NCBI GenBank assembly: GCA_027083115.1
Contig: JALWQN010000065.1
Location: 1 to 19,408, forward strand
Direction of reading: 5' to 3'
DNA length: 19,408 nucleotides
Source of the DNA: Desulfurococcales archaeon
GTDB taxonomy: Archaea > Thermoproteota > Thermoprotei_A > Sulfolobales > NBVN01
Part shown: positions 7,029 to 14,544 of the stretch, piece after piece
Numbering within the stretch: position 1 is the first letter of the stretch
Layout: the number at the start of each line of letters is the position of its first letter
Notes under the pieces: generated by a model
Seen by the model: only the letters and a program-made list of their open reading frames with translations
Told to the model about the DNA's origin: nothing
Database searches by the model: none
Position numbers and translations under genes: made by a program

Positions 7029-7577
7029 GTGGGGGACCCGAAGAAACCTAGGAAGAAGTGGGAGAGGCCCGGACACCCGTGGATTAAGGAGAGATTGCTT
7101 GAGGAGATGGAGTTAGTCGGTAAGTACGGATTAAGGAATAAGAGGGAGTTATGGAGGGCTCAAACGTACTTGAGGAGAATTAGGGATAGGGCTAAAGCCC
7201 TTCTGTCATTAGCTCCTGAAGTAAGGGCTGAGAGGGAGGTCGAGTTAGTTGGGAGGCTATATAGGTTAGGCCTCCTAGAGAGTAAGGAAGGGACTGTCGA
7301 CGAAATCCTTGGGTTAACTGTTGACGACATACTTGAGAGAAGGCTCCAGAGTATCGTCTATAAGAAGGGCTTAGCTAGGTCAATATATGAAGCAAGGCAG
7401 ATGATCGTTCACGGGCACATAGCCATTGGTGGTAGGAGAGTTACCTCGCCAGGATACTTAGTTCTTAGGGATGAGGAGGACTTAATAGATATTGCTCCGG
7501 GCTCACCGATGGCTGAGAAAGTTAGGGAGTGGTTGAGCCAGAATGAGGGGGAGGCCCCTCAGGCACCCGCAGAATGA
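7029..7577 (+). CDS. rps4: 30S ribosomal protein S4
   Basis: A protein of 182 residues from GTG 7029, beginning MGDPKKPRKKWERPGHPW as archaeal S4 does; a reading from GTG 7020 would add three residues without a good ribosome binding site. S4 nucleates assembly of the 16S 5' domain. The S4 RNA-binding domain is at about residues 100-165, with ARSIYEARQMIVHGHIAIGG as its clear signature. The C-terminus ends in a short acidic/proline tail. The stop TGA is just before the ribosome binding site of rps11. Confidence 0.97.
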   Translation: MGDPKKPRKKWERPGHPWIKERLLEEMELVGKYGLRNKRELWRAQTYLRRIRDRAKALLSLAPEVRAEREVELVGRLYRLGLLESKEGTVDEILGLTVDDILERRLQSIVYKKGLARSIYEARQMIVHGHIAIGGRRVTSPGYLVLRDEEDLIDIAPGSPMAEKVREWLSQNEGEAPQAPAE

Positions 7578-7588
7578 GGTGAGTCGTG

Positions 7589-7990
7589 ATGGCCTTCACA
7601 TCTAGGGAGCTTAAGTGGGGGATCGCCCACATATTCAGCTCATTCAACAACACAATAGTCCACATAACTGACTTAAGCGGTGCAGAAACGGTTACGGTAA
7701 TGTCTGGAGGTATGGTCGTTAGGGCGGATAGGGAGAAGCCCTCCCCTTACGTTGCTATGATGATCGCCTATAGGGCAGCCCAGAAGGCTATGGAGAAAGG
7801 TATTTCAGCAATCCATATTAAGGTAAGGGGTCCAGGAGGTCACGGCCCTAAGATACCCGGCCCAGGAGCTCAGGCAGCCATCAGGGCATTAGCTAGGGCT
7901 GGATTCATTATCGGCAGGATCGAGGACGTTACGCCAATACCTCACGACACTACGAGGAGGCCTGGTGGCAGGAGAGGCAGGAGAGTCTAA
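7589..7990 (+). CDS. rps11: 30S ribosomal protein S11
   Basis: A protein of 133 residues, beginning MAFTSRELKWGIAHIFSSFN. It is a platform protein of the small subunit. Signatures are NNTIVHITDLSGAET near residue 20, KVRGPGGHGPKIPGPGAQAA in the middle, and the end VTPIPHDTTRRPGGRRGRR. ATG 7589 is preferred over GTG 7586 because GAGGTGA (7576-7582) lies 6 nt before it. Third gene of the operon, 11 nt after the rps4 stop. Confidence 0.97.
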   Translation: MAFTSRELKWGIAHIFSSFNNTIVHITDLSGAETVTVMSGGMVVRADREKPSPYVAMMIAYRAAQKAMEKGISAIHIKVRGPGGHGPKIPGPGAQAAIRALARAGFIIGRIEDVTPIPHDTTRRPGGRRGRRV

Positions 7991-8002
7991 TGGTGTTTGC
8001 TG

Positions 8003-8851
8003 ATGGCTGAAGTTAAGATAGAGGTGGTTGAGAAGGACGAGAACCACGTTAAGCTACTTATTGAGGGAGTAGGCATTCACTTAGTTAATGCCGTCAGGAG
8101 GGCTGCGCTAGAGTATGTCCCCACAATAGCGACTGACTTCGTGGTTTTCAGGTCCAATACCTCAGTACTTCATGACGAATTCATAGCTCATAGGATAGGG
8201 TTAATCCCCCTAACTTCTGAGGAGGCTGTAAGGAAGTACAAACCCCCTGAAGTATGCAGTAAGGAAGGCATGGAGGAGGACCTTAGTTGCTATGCGGTCC
8301 TTAGTTTAGAGGCTAGTGCTGGGGAAAACGAAATAAAGACTGTTTATTCTGATGAGCTCAAGCCATTAACTGACCCCACAGTTAAGCCCGTTCATGAGAG
8401 AATACCTATAGTTAAGTTAGGGCCTAATCAAAGGATTGAGTTAGAGGCTTACGCAAGGTTAGGTAGGGGTAAGGAACACATTAAGTGGTCTCCCGCCACA
8501 ATATCTACAGTTACTTACGTTCCTGAAGTAAGGGTTGATTGGAGCAAATGCACTGACTGTGGGGAGTGCGCGAACGTCTGCCCTACTGGAGCGCTAACCA
8601 TGAGTGAAGGTAAGTTAGTTGTTAAGGAAGAACTATGTAACTTATGTAGGCAGTGCGTTCAGGCATGCCCCTACGACGCAGTAAGGTTAGGTCATAAGGA
8701 AGAAAAGTACTACCTGACGATAGAGTCCTCAGGTTCTCTCAAGCCCGAAACAATAGCTGTTTTTGCTGTTAAGGAAATAATGATTAAGTTAGAAGACCTT
8801 ATAAGTAAGTTAAAATCTATTGAGGAGGCCGTGGAGGTGGGTTCTGAATGA
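8003..8851 (+). CDS. rpo3: DNA-directed RNA polymerase subunit Rpo3 (D) with a double [4Fe-4S] ferredoxin-like domain
   Basis: A protein of 282 residues from ATG 8003, with GGTG (7992-7995) 7 nt upstream; a TTG at 7997 is less likely. Rpo3 pairs with Rpo11 to form the alpha-like assembly platform of archaeal RNA polymerase. The dimerisation domain includes AVRRAALEYVPTIA (30-43) and HRIGLIPL (63-70). Between its halves lies an inserted ferredoxin-like domain with two complete C-x2-C-x2-C-x3-C-P motifs: C183, C186, C189, C193 and C212, C215, C218, C222. Some archaea keep one or no cluster, so this lineage has the full set. It overlaps rpl18e by 4 nt (ATGA). Confidence 0.97.
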   Translation: MAEVKIEVVEKDENHVKLLIEGVGIHLVNAVRRAALEYVPTIATDFVVFRSNTSVLHDEFIAHRIGLIPLTSEEAVRKYKPPEVCSKEGMEEDLSCYAVLSLEASAGENEIKTVYSDELKPLTDPTVKPVHERIPIVKLGPNQRIELEAYARLGRGKEHIKWSPATISTVTYVPEVRVDWSKCTDCGECANVCPTGALTMSEGKLVVKEELCNLCRQCVQACPYDAVRLGHKEEKYYLTIESSGSLKPETIAVFAVKEIMIKLEDLISKLKSIEEAVEVGSE

Positions 8852-9210
8852 GGAGGACTGGACCGACAAACATAGTGGTTAGGAAGCTAATAAGGTCCTT
8901 AAGGAAGGCAGCTAGAGAGAATGAAGCTCCAGTATGGAGTTACGTTGCTGAATTACTAGGTAAGCCCTCCAGGAAGCGGGTGGTTGTCAATATCTCGAGG
9001 ATAGAAAGACATGCCTCAGAAGGTGACTCAGTAGTTGTTCCCGGTAAGGTATTGGGTGCTGGCGAATTAAGTAAGAAGGTCACTGTTGCTGCCTTATCAT
9101 TCAGCGAGACAGCAATACAGAAGATTAAGGATGCTGGGGGGAGGGCCCTAACTATTGAAGACTTAATACTTGAGAACCCCAAAGGTAAGGGAGTTAGGGT
9201 GATAGCATGA
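8848..9210 (+). CDS. rpl18e: 50S ribosomal protein L18e
   Basis: A protein of 120 residues, the usual length for L18e, an archaeal/eukaryotic large-subunit protein related in fold to bacterial L15. Conserved parts are GPTNIVVRKLIRSLRKAA near the N-terminus, VVPGKVLGAGELSKKVTVAA in the middle and AIQKIKDAGG near residue 90. Start and stop overlap the neighbours by 4 nt on both sides. Confidence 0.95.
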   Translation: MRRTGPTNIVVRKLIRSLRKAARENEAPVWSYVAELLGKPSRKRVVVNISRIERHASEGDSVVVPGKVLGAGELSKKVTVAALSFSETAIQKIKDAGGRALTIEDLILENPKGKGVRVIA

Positions 9211-9668
9211 GTGAGGAAGCTAAGCCAAGGCTCAAGAGAACGGTAATTGTTGATGCTGATGGAGTTATATTAGGTAGGTTAAGCACCTACATATCTAAAG
9301 CCCTTCAGGAAGGATATAGGGTCTACGTAATTAATGCTGAGAAGGCAGTGCTTAGTGGGGAGAGGCGGAGAGTTATTGAGGGATATAAGGTTTGGTTGAG
9401 GATAAAGACCTTAAGGAACCCCCAGAAAAGATCTCCTAAAAGGCCTAGGTCACCAATAACCTTATTTAAGAGGGCAGTGAAGGGCATGCTACCCAAGAAC
9501 TTCAGGAAAGGTTATGACGCATTAACTAACCTTAAAGTCTATGTTGGTGTTCCCTCAGAGCTTCAGGGGAAAAAGGTTGTTAAGCTTGAGTCAGTAAGTA
9601 AATCAAGGTTAGGTAGGGAATACATTACCTTAGGTGAGGTAGCTAAAGCACTCGGGTGGAAAGGATGA
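9207..9668 (+). CDS. rpl13: 50S ribosomal protein L13
   Basis: A protein of 153 residues of the uL13 family: VIVDADGVILGRLSTYISKA (14-33) and VINAEKAVLSG (41-51) are the conserved core, and RGMLP-like KGMLPKNFRKGYDAL follows around 92-106. It binds 23S rRNA early in assembly. Overlaps the preceding gene by ATGA; its own TGA (9666-9668) overlaps the ATG of rps9. Confidence 0.95.
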   Translation: MSEEAKPRLKRTVIVDADGVILGRLSTYISKALQEGYRVYVINAEKAVLSGERRRVIEGYKVWLRIKTLRNPQKRSPKRPRSPITLFKRAVKGMLPKNFRKGYDALTNLKVYVGVPSELQGKKVVKLESVSKSRLGREYITLGEVAKALGWKG

Positions 9669-10096
9669 GTGCAGCATCAAGTAAGGCGGAAGTGTCTAAA
9701 GTAGTTATTTCTACAGGTAAAAGGAAGACAGCCATAGCTAGGGCGGTCATTAAGCCGGGCAAGGGTAGGGTATGGGTTAATGGAGTTCCTATTGAGTTAT
9801 GGCCTGTTGAGATGGCTAGGCTGAAGATGATGGAGCCATTGCTTCTTGCTGGAGAAAGGATCTGGGGTTCATTAGACATTAAGGTCAAGGTGGAGGGAGG
9901 CGGCTTCATGGCTCAGGCTGAGGCCGTGAGGACAGCAATAGCTAGGGGCTTAGTCACTTACTCAGGGATGGAGGACTTAAGGATATTGTTTAAGGAGTAC
10001 GGGAAAACGATGCTCTCAGGCGATCCGAGGCAGACGGAGCCAGAGAAGTGGATGAGGTACTCAGCCAGAAGATGGAGGCAGAAATCATATAGGTGA
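9665..10096 (+). CDS. rps9: 30S ribosomal protein S9
   Basis: A protein of 143 residues from ATG 9665, chosen because GGTGGAAAGG precedes it and it keeps the ATGA overlap seen at the previous two junctions; a GTG at 9656 would add three residues. S9 reaches the P-site tRNA with its C-terminal tail. Signatures are STGKRKTAIARAVIKPGKGR (about 19-38), GGGFMAQAEAVRTAIARGL and the terminal RRWRQKSYR, the usual KKRR/KxxxxSYR type end. Confidence 0.96.
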   Translation: MSAASSKAEVSKVVISTGKRKTAIARAVIKPGKGRVWVNGVPIELWPVEMARLKMMEPLLLAGERIWGSLDIKVKVEGGGFMAQAEAVRTAIARGLVTYSGMEDLRILFKEYGKTMLSGDPRQTEPEKWMRYSARRWRQKSYR

Positions 10097-10102
10097 TCGT
10101 AC

Positions 10103-10306
10103 GTGGTTCTATTCCCAGTTAGGTGCCCTACTTGCGGGGCAGTAATAGGAGATAAGTGGGAGCCCTTCATAAATAGGGTTAAGGCAGGTGAAGACCCTAA
10201 GAAAGTCCTTGATGATTTAGGCGTTAAGAGGTACTGCTGCAGGAGGGTCTTCATATCCCACGTAAACCTAATTGATGAGATGGTCATGTACACAAAGAGG
10301 GCGTGA
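10103..10306 (+). CDS. rpo10: DNA-directed RNA polymerase subunit Rpo10 (N)
   Basis: A protein of 67 residues from GTG 10103, with AGGTGATC (10091-10098) before it, the TGA of which ends rps9. Rpo10 helps hold the Rpo3/Rpo11 platform to the rest of RNA polymerase. Zinc ligands C8, C11, C45 and C46 form the family's unusual C-x2-C...C-C motif (RCPTCG and YCCRR). In many archaea rpoK and enolase follow; here rps2 follows directly with overlapping ends. Confidence 0.96.
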   Translation: MVLFPVRCPTCGAVIGDKWEPFINRVKAGEDPKKVLDDLGVKRYCCRRVFISHVNLIDEMVMYTKRA

Positions 10307-10311
10307 TGAGT

Positions 10312-10959
10312 ATGGCTGAGGATGAAGGAAGGAATTACCCTCAGGGAGCTGCATCAATTGAGCTCCTAATACCCATAAACATGTATTTGGAGGCCGGCGT
10401 CCACATAGGTACCCATATGTGCACGCAACACATGAGTAGATTCATATATAAGCAGAAGCCTGAAGGACCTTACGTAATTGACATAAGGAAGACTGATGAA
10501 AGGATTAAGATAGCGGCTAAGTTCTTAGCTAGGTATAGGCCCGAGAGCGTTGCTGCTGTCTCAGCAAGGCAGTACGGGTTCACCCCAGTAAGGAAGTTCG
10601 CTGAATTAACTGGTGCTAAAGCAATAGTCGGTAGGTTCATTCCAGGAACATTCACTAACCCGAGGCTCAAGCACTACATAGAGCCGGAAGTCCTTCTCGT
10701 GACCGACCCGAGGGTAGATCAGCAAGCCATTGTTGAGGCATCGAAGATAGGTATTCCAGTAGTGGCTATAGTCAGTACTGACGCCAAATTAAGCGATATT
10801 GACTTAGCTATACCAGCAAACAATAAGGGGAGGAAGTCCCTAGCACTGATTTACTGGTTACTCACTAGGCAGGTCCTTAGGGAGAGAGGAGTTATTGATA
10901 TGAAGGGCGAGCTCCCAGTAGGTCCAGACGCCTTCGAGACGAAGGTGACGGTTAGGTGA
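10312..10959 (+). CDS. rps2: 30S ribosomal protein S2
   Basis: A protein of 215 residues from ATG 10312; the GTGA at 10303-10306 lies 5 nt before it, the spacing used elsewhere in the operon. ATG 10306 and GTG 10303 are possible and would add two or three residues. It is the archaeal S2 (eukaryotic uS2/Sa) type: YLEAGVHIGTHMCTQHMSRF near residue 25, YVIDIRKTDERI, PGTFTNPRLKHYIEPEVLLV and TDPRVDQQAIVEASKIGIPV are all family signatures. Confidence 0.95.
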   Translation: MAEDEGRNYPQGAASIELLIPINMYLEAGVHIGTHMCTQHMSRFIYKQKPEGPYVIDIRKTDERIKIAAKFLARYRPESVAAVSARQYGFTPVRKFAELTGAKAIVGRFIPGTFTNPRLKHYIEPEVLLVTDPRVDQQAIVEASKIGIPVVAIVSTDAKLSDIDLAIPANNKGRKSLALIYWLLTRQVLRERGVIDMKGELPVGPDAFETKVTVR

Positions 10960-11810
10960 GAGTTAGGGAGCCCGCCTTCGCAGGACAGTTCTACGATGCT
11001 GACCCGAAAGAGCTTAAGGAAAGGATTGAGTGGTGCTTCCGTCACCCAATAGGTCCTGGAATCGTTCCGAAACCTTCAGAGGAACGTAACCCAGAGAGCC
11101 TTGGGTTCATGGTCCCTCACGCCGGCTACGTATACAGCGGCCCGGTAGCTGCCCACTCATACTACAGAATGGCTCAGGAAGGCAGGCCTGAGACCTTCAT
11201 ACTTATAGGACCTAATCACACAGGCCTAGGCGCTTCAGTGGCTGTGTGGGCTGAGGGATCATGGAGAACACCTTTAGGTAGTGTAGGAGTTGATGAGGAG
11301 CTTGCTGAAGGCATCCTTAAGGCATCTAGGTTCGCTAAGGCAGATACTGCGGCCCACGAGCAGGAACACTCCCTGGAGGTTCAGCTGCCTTTCCTACAGT
11401 ATATTTTTGGGGAGGGCTTCAAGATAGTTCCTATAGCCATGCTTTACCAGACACCCGAAACGGCTAAGGACTTAGGCAACGCAATAGTTAAGGCAATCAA
11501 GGATTTAGGGAGGGACACGATCATTATTGCATCAAGCGATATGACCCACTACGAACCCCATGAGCTAGCTGTGAGGAAGGATGTGTTAGCTCTAGAGAAA
11601 ATAACTTCATTAGATCCTGAAGGCCTTTACTCAACCGTAATCGATAAAAACATAAGCATGTGTGGTGTGGGTCCGGTAATGACGTTAATTTATGTGGCTA
11701 AGGAATTAGGGTACGGTGAGGCTGAAGTCCTTAAGCACGCAACATCAGGCGACATAACCGGTGAGAAGGCTTGGGTAGTTGGTTATGCTGCAGTAAGGAT
11801 ACATAAGTGA
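10956..11810 (+). CDS. MEMO family protein (AmmeMemoRadiSam component B-like)
   Basis: A protein of 284 residues from GTG 10956, which overlaps the rps2 stop; the N-terminus MRVREPAFAGQFYDADP is typical. The family resembles class III extradiol dioxygenases and binds metal. Human MEMO1 ligand positions correspond to H55 (VPHAGY), H88 (GPNHTG) and C236 (ISMCGVGP), all present, together with EHSLEVQLPFLQ (137-148) and SSDMTHYE (193-200). Its cellular role in archaea is not established, but it very often sits after rps2 and before mevalonate-pathway genes, as here. Last gene of the ribosomal operon; an 83-nt gap follows. Confidence 0.94.
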   Translation: MRVREPAFAGQFYDADPKELKERIEWCFRHPIGPGIVPKPSEERNPESLGFMVPHAGYVYSGPVAAHSYYRMAQEGRPETFILIGPNHTGLGASVAVWAEGSWRTPLGSVGVDEELAEGILKASRFAKADTAAHEQEHSLEVQLPFLQYIFGEGFKIVPIAMLYQTPETAKDLGNAIVKAIKDLGRDTIIIASSDMTHYEPHELAVRKDVLALEKITSLDPEGLYSTVIDKNISMCGVGPVMTLIYVAKELGYGEAEVLKHATSGDITGEKAWVVGYAAVRIHK

Positions 11811-11830
11811 TTACTCCTTAATGAGGTATT

Positions 11831-11841
11831 CCTTATAACTC
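11831..11841 (+). promoter_or_regulatory. TATA-like box for the isoprenoid operon
   Basis: CCTTATAACTC lies in the only sizeable gap (11811-11893) between the two large operons. The identical 11 bases form the TATA-like box of rps28e at 18717-18727. Transcription start is predicted near 11862. Confidence 0.5.
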
Positions 11842-11893
11842 ACTTAATTAGCAGTTATTAGTTCCCCACGAACCATAGATTAGGGTAGGGTTC

Positions 11894-12679
11894 TTGAGTA
11901 GTGAGGGGAGACAGAAGTACTCCTTGAGGAAGGAGGTCGTTGAGAGATTACCTCTCGCTTATGTCCCGCTCCCTGGCAGGAGGAACCCCGTCCTAATAGT
12001 TAAGTCAACTAATTCAGTAGTTCTCGACGTAACTGTGGATTTAGGTGGTGAGGGTCTGGAACTCAATGGCCCAGTCACTGACGACTTAGTTAATGCTGTA
12101 GCTGCCTTCATTAATGGGTTAAGTAAAGTAACTGGGTTTGAGGGCGGGGTTAAGGTCGAGATCTACGGGACTAAGGAAGTTATTGATTCCTTTCTTTATG
12201 CGGCAGTAACGAACTCTGTTCTCGAGATCCTTGGTGGAGAGGTTGATGAAGCACTAATTCGTTCGGCGAACGTCCTTGACTCGAGAATAGGGGTTGATGA
12301 CTCAGTTAAGGCATTAAGGAATTACGTAAGGTTCAGTAGGCCTTACCTGTGGAGAGAGGGTGAGGGGGCCTTTGAGTTAGGTCTTGAGGCACTAATCGAT
12401 TATGAAGTGATAGATAAGGAGGTGATGAATTATGTTGAGCCGCTGGAGCCTGACGTAATAACTCACCTAGCAGGAATCTCGATAATTAGGGCATCCCAAT
12501 CCTTGAGGGACAGGCATGAATTAATTAGGGCTACACGCCTAATTAATTCGCTCTGGCACCTGATTTATGGAGTTCCGTTACCTGATGAGGAGGCCTTAAG
12601 GCTAGTGGTTAAGGGTTTAGGGCAGGCATATGTTATTGAGGTATTGGGGATTAAGGTGCTTGAGGGTGAAGGCAGTTAA
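11894..12679 (+). CDS. Diverged protein at the mevalonate kinase position, possibly a degenerate GHMP-kinase fold
   Basis: A protein of 261 residues from TTG 11894. It precedes isopentenyl phosphate kinase with a short overlap, the place where archaeal genomes often keep mevalonate kinase. Secondary-structure-like patterns recall the N-domain of GHMP kinases: KSTNSVVLDVTVDLGGEG then LELNGP (37-60), a helix with DLVNAVAAFINGLSKVTGF, the strand VKVEI (86-90), and a helix AAVTNSVLEILGG (103-115). The glycine/serine phosphate loop PxxxGLGSSA expected near 91-103 is absent (YGTKEVIDSFLYA instead), as is a clear N-terminal kinase motif; a weak GLGQAYVIEV (241-250) lies where the last GHMP motif would be. 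I do not recognise a defined family. The fold call is inference; it may be an inactive paralogue or something unrelated. Confidence 0.55.
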   Translation: MSSEGRQKYSLRKEVVERLPLAYVPLPGRRNPVLIVKSTNSVVLDVTVDLGGEGLELNGPVTDDLVNAVAAFINGLSKVTGFEGGVKVEIYGTKEVIDSFLYAAVTNSVLEILGGEVDEALIRSANVLDSRIGVDDSVKALRNYVRFSRPYLWREGEGAFELGLEALIDYEVIDKEVMNYVEPLEPDVITHLAGISIIRASQSLRDRHELIRATRLINSLWHLIYGVPLPDEEALRLVVKGLGQAYVIEVLGIKVLEGEGS

Positions 12680-13433
12680 GGTGGGCGGGTCAGTAATAGC
12701 CCCTAAAAACAGGCCCTTAAACGCAGACATACCTGCAATACTGAGATTAGCTGAGGAACTAAGTAATTACTTAAGGGACTCAGGCAATCAGCTAGTGCTT
12801 GTTCATGGTGGTGGTTCCTTCGGACATTACCTGGTTAAGGAATGCCTGACTCGTGATGGGGAATTAAGGAGGGAGTGCTTCTCTAGAGTGGCTCACTACA
12901 TGATGATGCTTAACTCATTTGTTATGGAGGCCCTCCTATCTTCTGAGGTGCCTGCAGCATCATTACCTCCCAGAAGCATTTGCTTCTTTAGGGGGAAGCT
13001 TCCTGAATGCTTCGTGGATGCAGTTAAGGAATTAGTGAGTAAGGGGGTGACCCCAGTCCTTTTCGGGGACGTGATCCCTTCCTCAACGGGTTTTGAGGTT
13101 ATTTCTGGGGATATGCTTGTTTGGGAGTTAGTTAAGGAGTTAGGCATTAAGGAAGTCGTTTTCGCTACCGACGTTAACGGAATATATACTGACGACCCTA
13201 AGAAGAACCCTAAAGCCAAGCTCCTGAAGGAAGTTAGGGCTGATGAAGTGCTTAGGGAGGCTATTGAGGGTGAGGTAACCTCAAGCGTTACTGGAGGTGC
13301 TCTAGAGAAGGTTAAGGTAGCTGTTGAGTTAGGTATTAAGGGGGTTAAGGCCTCAGTAATTAATGGTCTGGTTCCGGGCAACCTATATAATGCCTTAAGG
13401 GGTAAGGTGGAGGGTACGGTAATATGGTTTTAG
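12666..13433 (+). CDS. ipk: Isopentenyl phosphate kinase
   Basis: A protein of 255 residues from GTG 12666, chosen because AAGGTG (12653-12658) lies 7 nt upstream and the family begins directly with the KVGGS strand; earlier starts would add up to 12 residues. IPK phosphorylates isopentenyl phosphate to IPP, the key step of the archaeal mevalonate pathway variants. It is an amino-acid-kinase fold: KVGGS (5-9), HGGGSFGH (47-54, H54 being the IPK-specific substrate histidine), GDVIPSS (134-140), ISGDM (146-150), FATDVNGIYTDDP (166-178) and VTGGALEKV (208-216). It overlaps the upstream gene by 14 nt and the isomerase by 10 nt. Confidence 0.94.
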   Translation: MKAVKVGGSVIAPKNRPLNADIPAILRLAEELSNYLRDSGNQLVLVHGGGSFGHYLVKECLTRDGELRRECFSRVAHYMMMLNSFVMEALLSSEVPAASLPPRSICFFRGKLPECFVDAVKELVSKGVTPVLFGDVIPSSTGFEVISGDMLVWELVKELGIKEVVFATDVNGIYTDDPKKNPKAKLLKEVRADEVLREAIEGEVTSSVTGGALEKVKVAVELGIKGVKASVINGLVPGNLYNALRGKVEGTVIWF

Positions 13434-14497
13434 AGAATTCAGTAAGGAAGCTGGAGCACATAGATATAGTTCTCAATAAGCCTGTTGAGGGTCCATCAAC
13501 AACAATGTTTGAGTACGTTTTTATTCCCTACATTGCTTACTCAGACATATCCCTCGATGACGTGAGGCTGGAGACAGATTTCTTGGGTAAGAGGCTTGCT
13601 ACACCCTTAATTATTTCGGGAATGACTGGCGGTGCCTCAGGAACGGAGAAAATCAATAGGGCCTTGGCCGAGGTAGCCAGGGACTACCGCATTGCTTTAG
13701 GCATAGGTAGCCAGAGGGCTGCTGTAGAAGATCCTTCACTTGAGTATACCTTCAGGGTTGTTAGGGAAGTAGCTCCCGAAATCCCCGTGGTAGCTAACTT
13801 AGGTGCTGCTGAGGTAGTTAGGTACGAAATAAATAGCGTGGTTAAGGCCGTAGATATGGTTGAGGCTGATGCCCTAGCCATACACCTGAATCTGGCTCAG
13901 GAAGCAGTTCAGCCTGAAGGAACTCCGACCTTCAAGGGCTTAGGTAAGAAAGTCAGTGAATTAATTCAGGAATTAAGCGTCCCAATAATCATTAAGGAGG
14001 TTGGTGCTGGACTCTCTTACGAGGTCGTCAAGTACTTCAGGGGGTTAGGCATTAAGTACTTCGATACTGAGGGTGCTGGAGGGACTAACTGGGTTCTTGT
14101 CGAGATGTTTAGGGCTAGGAAGGCAGGAGACCATGTGAAGGAAAGATTAGCCCAGTTCCTGGCTGAGTGGGGAGTACCTACGGCTGCCTCAATCATTGAG
14201 GCAAGGAATGCAGCGCCGGACTCAGTAATTATTGGTTCGGGAGGTTTGAGAACATCTTTAGACGCCATTAAGGCACTTAGGTTAGGTGCTGACTTAGTGG
14301 GTATGGCCAGACCATTCATTAAGGCCTACTTCAACGGGGAATTAAGGGAATTCGTTGAGGCATTCATTCATGGTCTTAAGGTCTCCTTAATGCTTGCTGG
14401 GGCTAAGGACTTAAGGGATCTTAGGGCAAGGCCAGTGATTATTACTTCATTGCTTAAGGAATGGATTAATTCAAGAGGTCTGGAAGTACCTAAGTAA
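13424..14497 (+). CDS. fni: Type 2 isopentenyl-diphosphate isomerase (FMN/NADPH-dependent)
   Basis: A protein of 357 residues that interconverts IPP and dimethylallyl diphosphate, using reduced FMN. Family signatures are RKLEHI (8-13), SGMTGG (65-70), GIGSQR (93-98), HLNLAQEAVQPEG (154-166), KEVGAG (191-196), EGAGGTNW (216-223), GSGGLR (271-276) and ARPF (295-298). ATG 13424 overlaps the end of ipk by 10 nt, so translation is probably coupled. A 47-nt gap separates it from GGPP synthase; in several archaea an RNase J-like gene lies there, but none is present here. Confidence 0.96.
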   Translation: MVLENSVRKLEHIDIVLNKPVEGPSTTMFEYVFIPYIAYSDISLDDVRLETDFLGKRLATPLIISGMTGGASGTEKINRALAEVARDYRIALGIGSQRAAVEDPSLEYTFRVVREVAPEIPVVANLGAAEVVRYEINSVVKAVDMVEADALAIHLNLAQEAVQPEGTPTFKGLGKKVSELIQELSVPIIIKEVGAGLSYEVVKYFRGLGIKYFDTEGAGGTNWVLVEMFRARKAGDHVKERLAQFLAEWGVPTAASIIEARNAAPDSVIIGSGGLRTSLDAIKALRLGADLVGMARPFIKAYFNGELREFVEAFIHGLKVSLMLAGAKDLRDLRARPVIITSLLKEWINSRGLEVPK

Positions 14498-14544
14498 GCA
14501 GTCATTAATTAACCCCCTCACACGTAAGGAATTGGTGCTTAATT

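Noticed and set aside
12896..13381. Minus-strand ORF of 161 codons opposite ipk
   Set aside because: Serine/threonine-rich shadow of the conserved kinase frame, without a ribosome binding site.
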